Positions 32,742-43,001 are shown, counted from the first letter of the stretch. The stretch: 64,000 bases of DNA from Lysobacterales bacterium (GCA_017305135.1 JAFKNA010000013.1:48135-112134); one strand, 5' to 3'. Notes: generated from the sequence alone by a model not told the origin. Made by a program: numbers and translations.

Positions 32742-34538
32742 TCAGCGCAAGCCCAGCATGCGCCCGATGCGGCGGAACAGGCCCGACTTGGCCGGTTGCG
32801 CCGGCGGCGGAACGTGGACCGGCGGGATCTCGGTCGGTACCGCGCGGACGCGTTCGCGGCGCGGCTTGCGCTCGCTGCGCGCATTGCCCTCGACATTGAC
32901 CGGCGCCGCGGCGGGCGTGGAACCCGCCTCGCCGCGGGCGGGCGTCCGGCCACCGCGGTTCGCGCCGGCTTCGCCCTGCGGATGGGCAGCCGCCTCGCCG
33001 TCGCGATGCTTGTTGCGGCCGCGGCCGCCACGGCGGCGGCGTTTGCGCGGGGCGCCGTCAGCCGCTGCAGCGGTGGCGGGGGTTCCATCTGCCGCGTGGT
33101 CTTCCGGCGCACGGGCGGGCGACGCCCCGGCCTTGGCCTGCGCTTCGCCATCGACTGCGGCAGTAGGCCTGGGGCCACGACGCCGACGGGAAGGCTCGGC
33201 ATGGCCGTGCTCGCCGGCGCCTTCCGCAGCGCGGGGGCCGCGCGGGCGGCGGATACGCGGGGACGCGCCTTCCTTCGGCGGCGGGCCAGCGGTGTTGCGG
33301 GCGTCGTCGGCGGCTTCCTCGGCGGCATCCATCTTCGCCACCACCTTGCGTGGGCGCGGCGGCGGCGGCGCCAGGAGTTCGGCGCTGATGGATTCGACCG
33401 GGATCTTCTGCTCGATGTAGCGCTCGATGTCCGGCAGGCCCATCGCGTAGAGGTCGCAGGCGAAGCTGATCGCGTCGCCCTCGGCGCCGAGGCGCGCGGT
33501 GCGGCCGATGCGGTGCACGTAATCCTCCGCGTCGTGCGGCAGGTCGTAGTTGAAGACGTGGGTCACGTCCGGGATGTGCAGGCCGCGCGCGGCGACGTCG
33601 GTGGCGACCAGCACCTCGATGTCGCCCTTCTTGAACTTCGCCAGCAGGCGCTCGCGCTTGGCCTGCGGCACGTCGCCGGACAGGGTGGCGACGCCGAAGC
33701 CCTGCCGTTCCAGCGCGCGGGTGACGCGCTCGGCGGCCGCGCGGGTGTTGACGAAGACGATGCTGCGATGCACGTCCAGCTTGGAGAGCAGGTTGACGAG
33801 CAGCGGCTGCTTTTCCTCGCGCGCCGGGAAGTACACCAGCTGGCGCACGCGGTCGGCGGTGACCTGGTCGGCCTCGACGGTGACCTTCTCCGGCTCGTTC
33901 ATGTGCTCGTAGGCGAGTTCCAGCACGCGGTGGCTGAGCGTGGCCGAGAACAGCATGCTCTGGCGCTCCTCGCGCGGCGGCATGCGCCGGAACAGGAAGC
34001 GGATGTCCTTGATGAAGCCGAGGTCGAACATGCGGTCGGCTTCGTCCAGCACCACCGCCTCGATCGCATTGAGCGTGAAGACGTGCTGCTTGAGGTAGTC
34101 GATGAGGCGCCCGGGCGTGGCGATGACGATGTCGCAGCCGGCCTTGAGGGCGTCGCGCTGCTTGTCGTAGTCGACGCCGCCATAGATCAGTGCCGAGGTG
34201 AGGCCGGTGTTGCGGCCGATGGCCTGAAAGTCCTTGTCGATCTGGATCGCCAGCTCGCGGGTCGGCGCGACGATCAGCGCACGCGGGTCGCTGAGCTTGC
34301 GCTCGGCGCGCGCGGGGCGGGTGAGCAGGCGGTTCAGCACCGCGACCAGGAAGGCGCCGGTCTTGCCGGTGCCGGTCTGCGCCTGACCGGCGACGTCGTG
34401 CCCGGGAAGGGCGATGGGCAGCGCCAGGGCCTGGATCGGGGTGCAGCGGGTGAAGCCGGAGGCATGCAGGCCGGACAGGACGTCGGGGTGCAGGTCGAAA
34501 CTTTCGAAGGTGATGTCGGTAAGCGGTTGTCGTGACAT
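32742..34538 (-). CDS. rhlB: DEAD-box RNA helicase RhlB
   Basis: A 598-residue ATP-dependent RNA helicase. All core motifs are present: Q motif '[14 protein letters not shown]', Walker A '[11 protein letters not shown]', 'APTRELA', DEAD in '[13 protein letters not shown]', 'FSATL' and 'HRIGRTAR'. Beyond residue ~400 is a long low-complexity tail rich in A, P, R and G with basic patches ('[15 protein letters not shown]'), probably RNA- or RNase E-binding. Divergent trxA and rho across the promoter region match the E. coli rhlB-trxA-rho order, which supports the RhlB name. ATG 34538 was chosen; seven extra codons upstream are possible. Confidence 0.9.
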   Translation of the reverse strand: MSRQPLTDITFESFDLHPDVLSGLHASGFTRCTPIQALALPIALPGHDVAGQAQTGTGKTGAFLVAVLNRLLTRPARAERKLSDPRALIVAPTRELAIQIDKDFQAIGRNTGLTSALIYGGVDYDKQRDALKAGCDIVIATPGRLIDYLKQHVFTLNAIEAVVLDEADRMFDLGFIKDIRFLFRRMPPREERQSMLFSATLSHRVLELAYEHMNEPEKVTVEADQVTADRVRQLVYFPAREEKQPLLVNLLSKLDVHRSIVFVNTRAAAERVTRALERQGFGVATLSGDVPQAKRERLLAKFKKGDIEVLVATDVAARGLHIPDVTHVFNYDLPHDAEDYVHRIGRTARLGAEGDAISFACDLYAMGLPDIERYIEQKIPVESISAELLAPPPPRPRKVVAKMDAAEEAADDARNTAGPPPKEGASPRIRRPRGPRAAEGAGEHGHAEPSRRRRGPRPTAAVDGEAQAKAGASPARAPEDHAADGTPATAAAADGAPRKRRRRGGRGRNKHRDGEAAAHPQGEAGANRGGRTPARGEAGSTPAAAPVNVEGNARSERKPRRERVRAVPTEIPPVHVPPPAQPAKSGLFRRIGRMLGLR

Positions 34539-34811
34539 TAATGGAATCTGCGTGGGCAAGATGCGGGCGCGCAGGAAGCCGGAAGGCCGCGCGGCCGGAG
34601 GCGGCGGGATGCCGCGATGCTGCCATTCCCCAACATGGCGGCGGCGGCGGCACTTGCAACGTGCGGGCGCGCCCCCAGCTTGGAACGATCGGTCGCCCGG
34701 CTGGAATGCAGGCGCGTTTTCGCGCTACCGTGTGCCGCCGAACCGGGCGAGTGTAGCCGAACCCCGCCGCCGGCGCGCGATCGCCCTTCCCCAAGCAATC
34801 CGGAGATTCCC

Positions 34812-35141
34812 GTGAGCGAACACGTTTCGCACGTCACCGACGACCAGTTCGACGCCGAAGTCCTCAAGTCCGACGGCCCGGTGCTGGTCGATTTCTGGGC
34901 CGAGTGGTGCGGCCCCTGCAAGGCGATCTCGCCGCTGATCGACGACCTCGCCGCCACCTACCAGGGCAAGCTGAAGGTGGCCAAGATCAACATCGACCAG
35001 AACCAGAAGACCCCGCGCAACTACAACGTGCGCGGCATCCCGACGCTGATGATCTTCAAGGACGGCAAGGTCGAGGCGACGCAGATCGGCGCCGTCGGCA
35101 AGGCGCAGCTCGCGCAGATGATCGACAAGGCGATTGCCTGA
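34812..35141 (+). CDS. trxA: Thioredoxin 1
   Basis: A 109-residue thioredoxin with the active site 'FWAEWCGPCKAISPL' and the cis-Pro loop 'GIPTLMIFKDG'. It reduces protein disulfides in the cytoplasm. The GTG at 34812 follows 'cggaga'. The position between divergent rhlB and downstream rho is conserved in gammaproteobacteria. Confidence 0.95.
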   Translation: MSEHVSHVTDDQFDAEVLKSDGPVLVDFWAEWCGPCKAISPLIDDLAATYQGKLKVAKINIDQNQKTPRNYNVRGIPTLMIFKDGKVEATQIGAVGKAQLAQMIDKAIA

Positions 35142-35148
35142 GAGGCCG

Positions 35149-35231
35149 GGATTCGGGATTGGGGATTGGGGATTTGGCAGAGCAGGGGCGCAGGCTTGAC
35201 TGCTTTCCCAATCCCCAATCCCGAATCTCCA
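35149..35231. repeat. Large inverted repeat between trxA and rho
   Basis: Arms beginning 'gggattcgggattgggg' (35149-35171) and ending with the near-complement 'ccccaatcccgaatctcc' (to 35231) form a ~23-bp stem with a ~35-base loop. The sequence type recurs in xanthomonad genomes. It may attenuate readthrough from trxA to rho or end the trxA message. Confidence 0.65.
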
Positions 35232-35373
35232 ATCCCCGCCTCGCCGCTGGACGCTTGACGGCGGCGATGCTACCGTAAACCTTCAAGCGCCCGGAGCCCC
35301 CCGCTGCTCCGCCCGCTGCATCCCGATCTTTCTTCCCCCCTGTTTCACCAACGGCGCCCAGCGAGGATTGCCC

Positions 35374-37101
35374 GTGTCCGAAAACGAACTCCAGGAAGGC
35401 GGCCCGCCGGCCGCCGCAGAAGGCCGTCCCGAGCCCAGGCAGCGCGCGCCGCGCAACCCGCCTGCGGCCGCGGCCGAGCCCGCCGCCCGCAAGGATGGCG
35501 ACACCGCTGGCGCGGAAGCCGCGCCGGCGCGCAAGGAAAAGGAAGCACCCGCGCCCGCCGAAGCTTCGCGCAAGGACAGGGATGCGCCCGCGGCGCAGCC
35601 CGAATCCCGCGCCGGCGAAGCCGCATCCGGCGATGGCGGCGACGCCGCGCAGTCTGGCGGCGGCGAGAATCGCAACGCGCAGCAGGGCCAAGGCCAGGGC
35701 CAGCAGAACGCGCAGGCCCAGGGCCGGCGCAACCGGCGCGAGCGCCGCGGCCGCCACGGCGGCAAGAACCCGCAGGGCCACCCGAACCACGACGACGACG
35801 AGTACGACGAGTCGAAGAACGGCGGCGGCAACGGTCCGCTGATCGACATCAACGACCTCAAGCGCAAAAGCGCCGCCGACCTCCTCGTCTTCGCCGAATC
35901 GCTCGGCGTGCAGGAAGGCGTGGCCCGCGCGCGCAAGCAGGACATCATCTTCTTCGTGCTGAAGGCGCACGCGCGCGCCGGCGGCGGCATCTACGGCGAG
36001 GGCGTGCTGGAGATCCTGCAGGACGGCTTCGGCTTCCTGCGCGGCTTCGACGAGAGCTACCTCGCCGGCCCCGACGACGTGTACGTCTCGCCGAGCCAGA
36101 TCCGCCGCTTCAACCTGCGCACCGGCGACTACATCGCCGGCCGCATCCGCCCTCCCAAGGAAGGCGAGCGCTACTTCGCGATGCTGAAGGTGGACACCAT
36201 CAACGGCGAACCGCCGGAGGCGTCCAAGAACAAGGTCCTGTTCGAGAACCTGACCCCGCTGTTCCCGCGCAAGGCCTTCCACCTGGAGCGCGGCAACGGC
36301 TCCAGTGAGGACATCACCGGGCGCATCCTCGACCTCGTCGCGCCGATCGGGCGGGGCCAGCGCGGCCTCATCGTGTCCCAGCCCAAGGCCGGCAAGACGA
36401 TGATGCTGCAGAACGTCGCCCAAGCGATCGTGCACAACCATCCCGACGCGCACCTGATCATCCTGCTGATCGACGAGCGCCCGGAGGAAGTGACCGAGAT
36501 GCAGCGCGGCGTGCGCGCGGAAGTGGTCGCATCGACCTTCGACGAACCCGCCGTGCGCCACGTGCAGGTCGCAGAGATGGTCATCGAGCGCGCCAAGCGC
36601 CTGGTCGAGCACAAGAAGGACGTGGTCATCCTGCTGGACTCCATCACCCGGCTCGCCCGTGCCTACAACACCGTGGTGCCAAGCTCCGGCAAGGTGCTGA
36701 CCGGCGGCGTCGACGCCAATGCGCTGCAGCGCCCGAAGCGCTTCTTCGGCGCCGCGCGCAACGTCGAGGAAGGCGGCTCGCTCACCATCATCGCCACCGC
36801 GCTGATCGACACCGGCTCGAAGATGGATGAGGTGATCTACGAGGAGTTCAAGGGCACCGGCAACATGGAGGTGCACCTCAACCGCCGCATCGCCGAGAAG
36901 CGCGTGTACCCGGCCATCGACATCAACCGCTCCGGTACCCGCCGCGAGGAACTCCTGATCGACCCGGACATGCTGCAGAAGATCTGGATCCTCAGGAAGC
37001 TGCTGCACCCGATGGACGAGATGGCGGCGATGGAGTTCATGCTCGACAAGATGAAGAACACCAAGACCAACGACGAGTTCTTCGGCTCCATGAAGCGCTG
37101 A
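35374..37101 (+). CDS. rho: Transcription termination factor Rho with long N-terminal extension
   Basis: A 575-residue protein against ~420 for E. coli. The conserved part starts near residue 156 ('[20 protein letters not shown]'). It is followed by the primary RNA-binding region ('[11 protein letters not shown]'), Walker A '[11 protein letters not shown]', '[15 protein letters not shown]', '[16 protein letters not shown]' and the hexamer interface to the end. The first ~155 residues are low-complexity: A/E/K-rich, then Gln/Asn/Arg-rich ('[19 protein letters not shown]') and an acidic patch, predicted disordered. The GTG at 35374 was chosen because a ribosome site fits; TTG 35368 is also open. 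A hairpin terminator follows. Confidence 0.95.
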   Translation: MSENELQEGGPPAAAEGRPEPRQRAPRNPPAAAAEPAARKDGDTAGAEAAPARKEKEAPAPAEASRKDRDAPAAQPESRAGEAASGDGGDAAQSGGGENRNAQQGQGQGQQNAQAQGRRNRRERRGRHGGKNPQGHPNHDDDEYDESKNGGGNGPLIDINDLKRKSAADLLVFAESLGVQEGVARARKQDIIFFVLKAHARAGGGIYGEGVLEILQDGFGFLRGFDESYLAGPDDVYVSPSQIRRFNLRTGDYIAGRIRPPKEGERYFAMLKVDTINGEPPEASKNKVLFENLTPLFPRKAFHLERGNGSSEDITGRILDLVAPIGRGQRGLIVSQPKAGKTMMLQNVAQAIVHNHPDAHLIILLIDERPEEVTEMQRGVRAEVVASTFDEPAVRHVQVAEMVIERAKRLVEHKKDVVILLDSITRLARAYNTVVPSSGKVLTGGVDANALQRPKRFFGAARNVEEGGSLTIIATALIDTGSKMDEVIYEEFKGTGNMEVHLNRRIAEKRVYPAIDINRSGTRREELLIDPDMLQKIWILRKLLHPMDEMAAMEFMLDKMKNTKTNDEFFGSMKR

Positions 37102-37120
37102 GGCGCTTCACGGGGACGCG

Positions 37121-37146
37121 AAAAAGCCGGCGCAAGCCGGCTTTTT
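37121..37146 (+). terminator. Rho-independent terminator after rho
   Basis: Perfect arms 'aaaaagccgg' and 'ccggcttttt' around 'cgcaag', 19 bases after the rho stop. The A-tract on the other side makes it potentially bidirectional. Confidence 0.88.
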
Positions 37147-37277
37147 CCTGTCCTGCAAGACAAAGATGCCGGGTGGTTTTCCCCGGCATGAACCGCAGGC
37201 GAACGGAGGCCGGAACGGGCGCTGAACAATGACTTTCCGCACCTGCACATCCGACCCGGTTTGCCTTTAATCTACAC

Positions 37278-37377
37278 CTGCGGTCCGGCTTAGAGGTTCT
37301 CCCCCAACCTCTCTCCCTCCCCCAAAAGCCCACCGCACTTTCCCGGCCCGCCTTCCCCCCAAGGCGGGCCGGTTTCA
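37278..37377 (+). ncRNA. Candidate C-rich small RNA (sX13-like)
   Basis: In the 273-base gap after rho lies a ~100-base unit. It has a -10-like 'taatct' at 37268-37273, a hairpin with arms 'agaggtt' and 'aacctct' and loop 'ctccccc' (37292-37312), and an unpaired C-rich stretch ('tccctccccc'). It ends with a strong hairpin with arms 'ccggcccgcctt' and 'aaggcgggccgg', loop 'cccccc' (37343-37372), then a short T-rich run. C-rich loops displayed on hairpins are the hallmark of sX13, a Xanthomonadaceae small RNA that pairs with G-rich mRNA sites. Strand and start are inferred; a plain terminator for the patatin gene is the alternative. Confidence 0.42.
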
Positions 37378-38334
37378 TTTCAGGGCCGGGCCGGCCGAGC
37401 CGCCGCTCCAGCGCGCGAGCGCTTCGCGGGTGCGCTGGCGGCCGAGCTCGATCAGTTCGTCGGCGCGGTGGAACTCGTAGAAGGCGCAGGCGCTGCGCGG
37501 CACCGAGATCAGCAGGTCAGGCGGCTGCGCGGCAAGCTTGAGGCGGGTCAGGGTCGCTTGCACCATGTCCAGCGAGCGGCCGAAGAGATCGAAGGCACCG
37601 GGCTCGGGCGGCTCGCCGGGCGCATCGGGGCGGCGTTCCATGTGCGCCTCGATGAACTCCGCGATGCGCCGCGCATAACCCTGAGGATGCGTATCCCCTT
37701 CGCCGTCGGCCGGCAGCATCTCGGGCGTGCCGCCGACGCCCACCGGCGGGATGGGCCCGGGCGCACTCTCCGGATTGCCGTTCACGTCAACCGCGATGGT
37801 GAGGTTGGTGAAATCGCGCAGGGTGGGCGAGACCGGCAGCGGGTTCAGCAGGCCGCCGTCCACCAGCAGCCGGCCCTGGTAGCGGCAGGGACGCAGCAGG
37901 GTCGGGATGGCGATCGAGGCGCGGATCGCATCGAACAGCGGACCGTGCGAGAACCACACCTCGCGCTGCGCGTCGAGATCCACCGCCACGGCGGTATAGG
38001 CGATCGGCAGGGATTGGATGTCGACCTCGCCGATCAGCTCGCGCATGGCCTCCATGATGCGGTCGCCCTTGATGAAGCCGCCGCCCGACAGGGTCAGGTC
38101 GAGCAGGCGCCACACGTCGTAGCGCTGCAGCGGCCGCACCCAGTCGCGATAGGCGTCGAGCTTGCCGGTGGCATGGACGCCACCGATCAGCGCGCCCATC
38201 GAGCTGCCCGAGATCGAGCGGATGTCGAAACCCTGGGCCAGGAGCTCCTCGATCGCGCCGATATGCGCATAGCCGCGCGCGCCACCGGAGCCCAGCACCA
38301 GCGATACCGTGGTGCGGGCCGGTTCGGCGTTCAT
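37375..38334 (-). CDS. Patatin-like phospholipase (RssA-like)
   Basis: A 319-residue cytoplasmic or peripheral hydrolase. The oxyanion loop 'LGSGGARGYAHIGAIEELL', the nucleophile elbow 'SGSSMGALIGG' (Ser) and 'LLVDGGLLNPLP' (Asp of the dyad) are intact, so it should be an active lipid acyl hydrolase. Its ATG overlaps the stop of the WYL regulator gene (ATGA), so the regulator and enzyme are cotranscribed. The C-terminal part after 'FIEAHMERRPD' is helical and unassigned. A hairpin lies right after its stop. Confidence 0.9.
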   Translation of the reverse strand: MNAEPARTTVSLVLGSGGARGYAHIGAIEELLAQGFDIRSISGSSMGALIGGVHATGKLDAYRDWVRPLQRYDVWRLLDLTLSGGGFIKGDRIMEAMRELIGEVDIQSLPIAYTAVAVDLDAQREVWFSHGPLFDAIRASIAIPTLLRPCRYQGRLLVDGGLLNPLPVSPTLRDFTNLTIAVDVNGNPESAPGPIPPVGVGGTPEMLPADGEGDTHPQGYARRIAEFIEAHMERRPDAPGEPPEPGAFDLFGRSLDMVQATLTRLKLAAQPPDLLISVPRSACAFYEFHRADELIELGRQRTREALARWSGGSAGPALK

Positions 38335-39323
38335 CCGGCACCGCCCTGGTAGGCGCCGATCGCGAGCTGCAGCATGATCTTCATCTCCTCGCGCAGGCTG
38401 ACCGGCGCCACCACCTCGGCGTCGGGGCCGTACTTGAGCACGTCCATCAGGAGCTCGCGCGAGTTGGAATAGGGCACGCGCAGCTCGTAACGGCCGTCGG
38501 CGAGGCGCTGGCCCTGCTGCTGCGAGTGCCAGTGCTCGTCGGCCACCCAGCGCGCCGCATGCGGCGAGAAGCGGATGGTGGCCCAGGCCTTCGGCGCACC
38601 GGAGAAGATGCCGTAGCTCGCCGCCAGGTGCTGGTCGAGTTCGGCATCCATGCAATCGGTGGCAGGTTCGGTGCCGGCGTGGGGCTCGCGGATGCGGTCG
38701 ATGGCGAAGCTGCGCAGCGCGTCGCGGCTGTGGTCCCACGCGTCGAGGTACCAGTTGTCGCGGTAATGGGCGAGGCGCTGCGGCGAAACCAGCCGCTCGG
38801 TCGGCGCATCCGTGGAGCGCGCGCGATAGCGGAAGCGGAGCTGCCGGCGGGCCAGCGTGGCGCTGGCGACCACGCGGAACACGGTCTGGTCGAGCGTGCG
38901 CGAGCCACTGGCAAGCACGCGGATGCGCTCGACCGGCAGCGCGCGGCCGCTGGCATGGTCGGAAAGCAGCCGCTCGATGCGGGCCCGGAACGGCGCCAGC
39001 GCGCCGGCGAGGACGCCCGGATCCGAGCGCACCAGGAGCTCGTTGAGCGCCAGCAGCGCGGCCAACTCGTCACTGGTCAGCCACAGGCCGGGCAGCTCGA
39101 ACACCTCGCCCTCGCCGGCCGCGTAGCGCCAGGTCGTCTCCTCGCCCTCGCCGCTCTCGATCGGCGCGCCGAGCGCGTCGCGCAGGAACGCGATGTCGCG
39201 GTAGAGCGTCGCCCGCGAGCAGCCGAGCTCGTCCTTGAGGCGCGAGAACGGCACCGGGTAGCGGGCCGACTTCAGCAGCCGGTGCAGGGTCAGGATGCGT
39301 TCGTAGCGGTCCAGCGCAGGCAT
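38331..39323 (-). CDS. WYL-domain transcriptional regulator (YafY-like)
   Basis: A 330-residue protein. The N-terminal winged helix-turn-helix ('ARYPVPFSRLKDELGCSRAT', 'LYRDIAFLRDAL') is followed by the WYL domain ('LVSPQRLAHYRDNWYLDAWD') and a C-terminal WCX-like extension. WYL regulators sense nucleic acids or small ligands and often repress their own operon. It is the first gene of a two-gene unit with the patatin. The ATG at 39323 matches the family start. Confidence 0.88.
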   Translation of the reverse strand: MPALDRYERILTLHRLLKSARYPVPFSRLKDELGCSRATLYRDIAFLRDALGAPIESGEGEETTWRYAAGEGEVFELPGLWLTSDELAALLALNELLVRSDPGVLAGALAPFRARIERLLSDHASGRALPVERIRVLASGSRTLDQTVFRVVASATLARRQLRFRYRARSTDAPTERLVSPQRLAHYRDNWYLDAWDHSRDALRSFAIDRIREPHAGTEPATDCMDAELDQHLAASYGIFSGAPKAWATIRFSPHAARWVADEHWHSQQQGQRLADGRYELRVPYSNSRELLMDVLKYGPDAEVVAPVSLREEMKIMLQLAIGAYQGGAG

Positions 39324-39503
39324 TCGGAGGCGTCTCACAAGGGCGCGACGGAACAAGTGTGGCACCCCGCGCCGGGCGCCGCCATCGCCAGCCCGATGGC
39401 GCTGCGGGTATGCTGGCCGGCCACGCGAACCGGGGGCAACGATGGGCGGCGCACGAGTGCCTGGAGCGGCGGCGGCAGCGATCGACGGCAGCCGGGCGCG
39501 GCC

Positions 39504-40139
39504 ATGAACGAGACGCTCCTGTTCGTGCTGCTGGACCTCAGCGGCACCTTCGCCTTCGCGCTCAGCGGCGCCACCGCCGCGCGCCAGCGCAACCTCGACC
39601 TGTTCGGCATCGGCGCGGTCGCCTTCCTGGTCGCCTGCGGCGGCGGGATCATGCGCGACGTGTGCATTGGCGCCATCCCGCCGGCCGGGCTCTCCGACTG
39701 GCGCTATCTCGCCGCGGCGATGGCGGCGGTGGTGGCCACGCTCGGCGCCTATCCACTGGTGGTGCGCCTGGCCTATCCGGTGCGCTTCTTCGACGGCCTC
39801 GGCATGGGCTTCTTCGCCGTGGCCGGCGCACACAAGGCCCTCGAGTACGGCCACAACGCGGAAGTGGCGATCCTGCTCGGCGTGCTCACCGCGGTCGGCG
39901 GCGGCGTCCTTCGAGACGTGCTGCTGAACCGTATCCCGCTGATCCTGCAGAAGGAGATCTATGCCTCCGCGGCGCTGCTCGGCGCCATCATCGAGGTCGG
40001 CGGCGAGCGGCTCGGCTGGTCGACGCAGTGGGTGCCGTGGCTGGGCATCGTGGTCAGCACCGGCCTGCGCCAGTTGTCGCTGCGCTACGGCTGGCAACTG
40101 CCGCGCTTCACTCCGCCCGGGGCCGGCGAGCGTGACTGA
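39504..40139 (+). CDS. TRIC-type cation channel family protein
   Basis: A 211-residue inner-membrane protein with about seven helices in two repeats, each with a Gly-rich turn: 'VACGGGIMRDVCIGAIPP' and 'TAVGGGVLRDVLLNRIPL'. These are UPF0126/TRIC signatures. Bacterial members conduct monovalent cations as trimers. The ATG at 39504 follows 'gcggcc' without a strong ribosome site; the open frame upstream overlaps the divergent WYL gene and was rejected. Confidence 0.9.
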   Translation: MNETLLFVLLDLSGTFAFALSGATAARQRNLDLFGIGAVAFLVACGGGIMRDVCIGAIPPAGLSDWRYLAAAMAAVVATLGAYPLVVRLAYPVRFFDGLGMGFFAVAGAHKALEYGHNAEVAILLGVLTAVGGGVLRDVLLNRIPLILQKEIYASAALLGAIIEVGGERLGWSTQWVPWLGIVVSTGLRQLSLRYGWQLPRFTPPGAGERD

Positions 40140-40235
40140 GGCCGGGGCTGGCGGGGAACCCCGCGCGGTGCGCTACCATCCGGCGATGCCGATGCCGCAC
40201 TGCCCCTCGATGGATCGACCCGCAAGGCGCGCCGC

Positions 40236-42005
40236 ATGACCGGGCCGGCGCTGCTGACCCTGCTCATCGTGATCGGCGCGATCACGCTCTTCGCGAGCGA
40301 GAAGGTGCGCATCGACCTGGTCGCGCTGATCATCCTGGTGCTGCTGGTCGTGCTCGGCCTGGTGTCGCCCGGCGAGGCCTTGGCCGGCTTCAGCAACGAG
40401 GCCACGGTGACGGTGGCGGCGATGTTCGCGCTCAGCCTCGGCATCGAGCGCTCCGGCGCGCTGGAGCCGCTCGGGCGGCTGCTCGGACGCATCCGCAAGC
40501 CATGGCTGCTGACCCTCGCCTTCATGCTGGCGATCGCGCCGATGGGCGCCTTCGTCAAGAACATCGCGCTGGTCGCCACCTTCCTGCCGCTGGCACTGCG
40601 GGTGTGCGAGCGCACCGGCACCTCGCCGGCGCGCGTGCTGATGCCGATGGCCTACGCGGCGCAGATGGGCGGCGTGTGCACGCTGATCGGCACCTCGTCG
40701 AACCTGCTCGCCGACAGCCTCGCCCAGCAGCACGGGCTGGTGCCGTTCGGGGTATTCGAGTTCACCCGGCTCGGCGCCCTGCTCGCGGTGGTTGGCATCG
40801 TCTACCTGATGGTGGTCGGGCGCTGGCTGCTGCCGCGCGAGATCCACCCGCACATGGCGGTGGAGCGCGACATCGGCAAGTACGTCACCGAGCTCAAGCT
40901 CAAGCCCGGCTCGGCGCTGATCGGCACCACGATCGCCGAGGCACGCCTGGGCGAGAAGCACGGCGTGTATCCGCTGGAACTCCTGCGTGGCGACCAGCAC
41001 GTGTGGTCGCCGCGCTCGCAGAAGCTCGAGAGCGGCGACGTGCTGCTGGTGCGCGGCGACTGGGAGAAGATCGAGGAGTTCCGCGCCCACGCCGATCTCG
41101 AGATCGACCCGGAAAACCGCTACGGCCGCCACCACCGCGCGGCGCGGATGCTGGCCGAGGTGATGGTCAAGCCCGACGACAGCGCGCTCGAAGGGCAGAC
41201 GCTGGACGACCTCGATTTCCTCAACCACCACGACACCATCGCGCTGGCGATCCACCGCCGCGGCCGCGTGCTGCGCGAGAAGCTGCGCGACGTGCGCCTG
41301 GCCGCCGGCGACGTCCTGCTGCTGCTGGTCTCGGAAACCGCGCTCGATATCCTGCGCAGGGACGAGCGCCTCGTCGTCCTCAGCGAACGCGAGGACCTGC
41401 GCCGCACGCCGCGGCGCGCGATCTGGGCCGTCCTCATTATGGCCTCGGTGGTGATCGCCTCCGGCATGCGCTGGCTGCCGATCCCGATCGCGGCGATCGC
41501 CGGAGCCATCGCCATGGCCATCGCCGGCTGCTACGGGCGCAAGGATCTCTACGAAGGCATGGACTGGAAGATCGTCATCCTGCTGGCGGCGATCCTGCCG
41601 CTCGGCACCGCGATCGAGAACAGCGGGCTGTCGCAGCAGCTGGTCGATGCGGGCATGCGCCTGGTCGGCGAGCACGGGCCGCTGGCCGCGCTCCTCATGG
41701 TGTACCTGCTGACCGCGCTGCTCACCGAGCTGATGGGCCACAACCCTTCGGTGGTGCTGATGGTCGGCATCGCGATCTCGATCGCGCACAGCCTGCACGT
41801 CGATCCCCGTCCGTTCGTGGTGGCGGTCGCCTTCGCCGCCGCCACCTCGTTCGCGACGCCGGTCGGCTATCCCACCAACACCATGGTCTATTACGCCGGC
41901 GGCTACCGCTTCACCGATTTCATGAAGATCGGCATCCCGCTGATCGCGATCTTCTGCGTGCTGTCGATGATCCTGATCCCGCATTTCTGGCCGTTCACCG
42001 GCTGA
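40236..42005 (+). CDS. SLC13 family anion transporter with RCK_C domains
   Basis: A 589-residue inner-membrane permease of the DASS/SLC13 type. Two halves of membrane helices flank two TrkA-C (RCK_C) domains at about 215-385 ('GSALIGTTIAEARLGEKHGV', 'VLLVRGDWEKIEEFR'). The substrate signature motifs are 'VCTLIGTSSNLLADSLA' in the first half and 'TSFATPVGYPTNTMVYYAGG' in the second. Relatives move sulfate, dicarboxylates or other anions with sodium; the substrate here is not predictable. It is followed by the DUF481 gene, 154 bases on. Confidence 0.9.
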   Translation: MTGPALLTLLIVIGAITLFASEKVRIDLVALIILVLLVVLGLVSPGEALAGFSNEATVTVAAMFALSLGIERSGALEPLGRLLGRIRKPWLLTLAFMLAIAPMGAFVKNIALVATFLPLALRVCERTGTSPARVLMPMAYAAQMGGVCTLIGTSSNLLADSLAQQHGLVPFGVFEFTRLGALLAVVGIVYLMVVGRWLLPREIHPHMAVERDIGKYVTELKLKPGSALIGTTIAEARLGEKHGVYPLELLRGDQHVWSPRSQKLESGDVLLVRGDWEKIEEFRAHADLEIDPENRYGRHHRAARMLAEVMVKPDDSALEGQTLDDLDFLNHHDTIALAIHRRGRVLREKLRDVRLAAGDVLLLLVSETALDILRRDERLVVLSEREDLRRTPRRAIWAVLIMASVVIASGMRWLPIPIAAIAGAIAMAIAGCYGRKDLYEGMDWKIVILLAAILPLGTAIENSGLSQQLVDAGMRLVGEHGPLAALLMVYLLTALLTELMGHNPSVVLMVGIAISIAHSLHVDPRPFVVAVAFAAATSFATPVGYPTNTMVYYAGGYRFTDFMKIGIPLIAIFCVLSMILIPHFWPFTG

Positions 42006-42159
42006 GCGCGGGCGCGTCCGCCGCGCCACGCTTGTTCACCCGCGCGAGCGCCGATATTCATTGGCCGTTTATCCAGCCGCCCTACCATGCCGATCCCTCG
42101 CCGGCCGGCGCCCTGCGCCTGCCGCGGCACCCATTTCGTTGCCCAAGATAAGGATCGCC

Positions 42160-42960
42160 ATGAACAAGTCCCTGCTTTCGATCGCCCTCGCCGGCCTCGC
42201 CCTGCCGCTGGCCGCGCAGGCCGATGGCTGGTCGGGCTCGGGCGAGCTCGGCTTCGCCGCCGCACGCGGCAATGCCAAATCCGAGAACCTCAACGCCAAG
42301 CTCCAGTTCGGCCAGGAAGACGAGACCTGGAAGAACAGCTTCTACCTGACCGCGCTGCGCGCCAAGGGCGAGACCAAGGTGACCCTGGTCGAAAATGGCG
42401 AGGCGGTCGCGCAGGACCGCTACGACCTCACCGCCAACCGCTACGAGGCCGGCGCCTCGGCCGGCTACAAGCTCGACGAACGCAGTTACGTGCTGGGCGC
42501 GCTGCGCTACGAGAACGACGATTTCGCTCCGTTCGACTACCAGGCGGTGGTGTCGATCGGCTACGGCTACACCGTGTTCAAGACGCAGGACACCGAGCTC
42601 TCCTTCGAGATCGGTCCGGGCTACAAGCGCTCCAAGCGGGCCGACGTGCTCGGCCCTGAAATCGAGGACAACCGCCTCGTGCGACACACCTTCCGCTCCG
42701 AAGGCGAGATGGTCGGGCGCGGCCTGATGGCGTTCAAGCACGCCTTCACTGACACCACCTCGTTCGTCGACACGCTGCTGGTGGAGGCGGGCAGCGACAA
42801 CACCTTCGTCCAGAACGATGCCGGCCTGCAGGTCGACATGAGCAAGAAGTTCGCGCTCAAGGTCGGCTACCAGGTGCGCCACAACACCGATGCCGCGCCC
42901 GGCCTCAAGAAGACCGACCAGTTGCTCACCACCAACCTGGTGTACAAGTTCGGCCAGTAA
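42160..42960 (+). CDS. DUF481 outer-membrane protein (YdiY-like)
   Basis: A 266-residue protein with a signal peptide ('LLSIALAGLALPLAAQADGW') and alternating amphipathic strands ending in 'TTNLVYKFGQ', a terminal aromatic pattern typical of outer-membrane barrels. 'ELGFAAARGNAKSENLNAKL' is the conserved DUF481 start (S/A-x-GN). Family members are salt-induced outer-membrane proteins of unknown role. A good ribosome site 'aaggatcgcc' precedes the ATG. It is convergent with hemC. Confidence 0.88.
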   Translation: MNKSLLSIALAGLALPLAAQADGWSGSGELGFAAARGNAKSENLNAKLQFGQEDETWKNSFYLTALRAKGETKVTLVENGEAVAQDRYDLTANRYEAGASAGYKLDERSYVLGALRYENDDFAPFDYQAVVSIGYGYTVFKTQDTELSFEIGPGYKRSKRADVLGPEIEDNRLVRHTFRSEGEMVGRGLMAFKHAFTDTTSFVDTLLVEAGSDNTFVQNDAGLQVDMSKKFALKVGYQVRHNTDAAPGLKKTDQLLTTNLVYKFGQ

Positions 42961-43001
42961 GGCCGTCGCGGCTCGGCGCCGGGCGCGCCGTGCCCGCGTC
43001 G

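Noticed and set aside
35056-37008. A 650-codon minus-strand open frame
   Set aside because: It is antisense to rho, which has every family motif.
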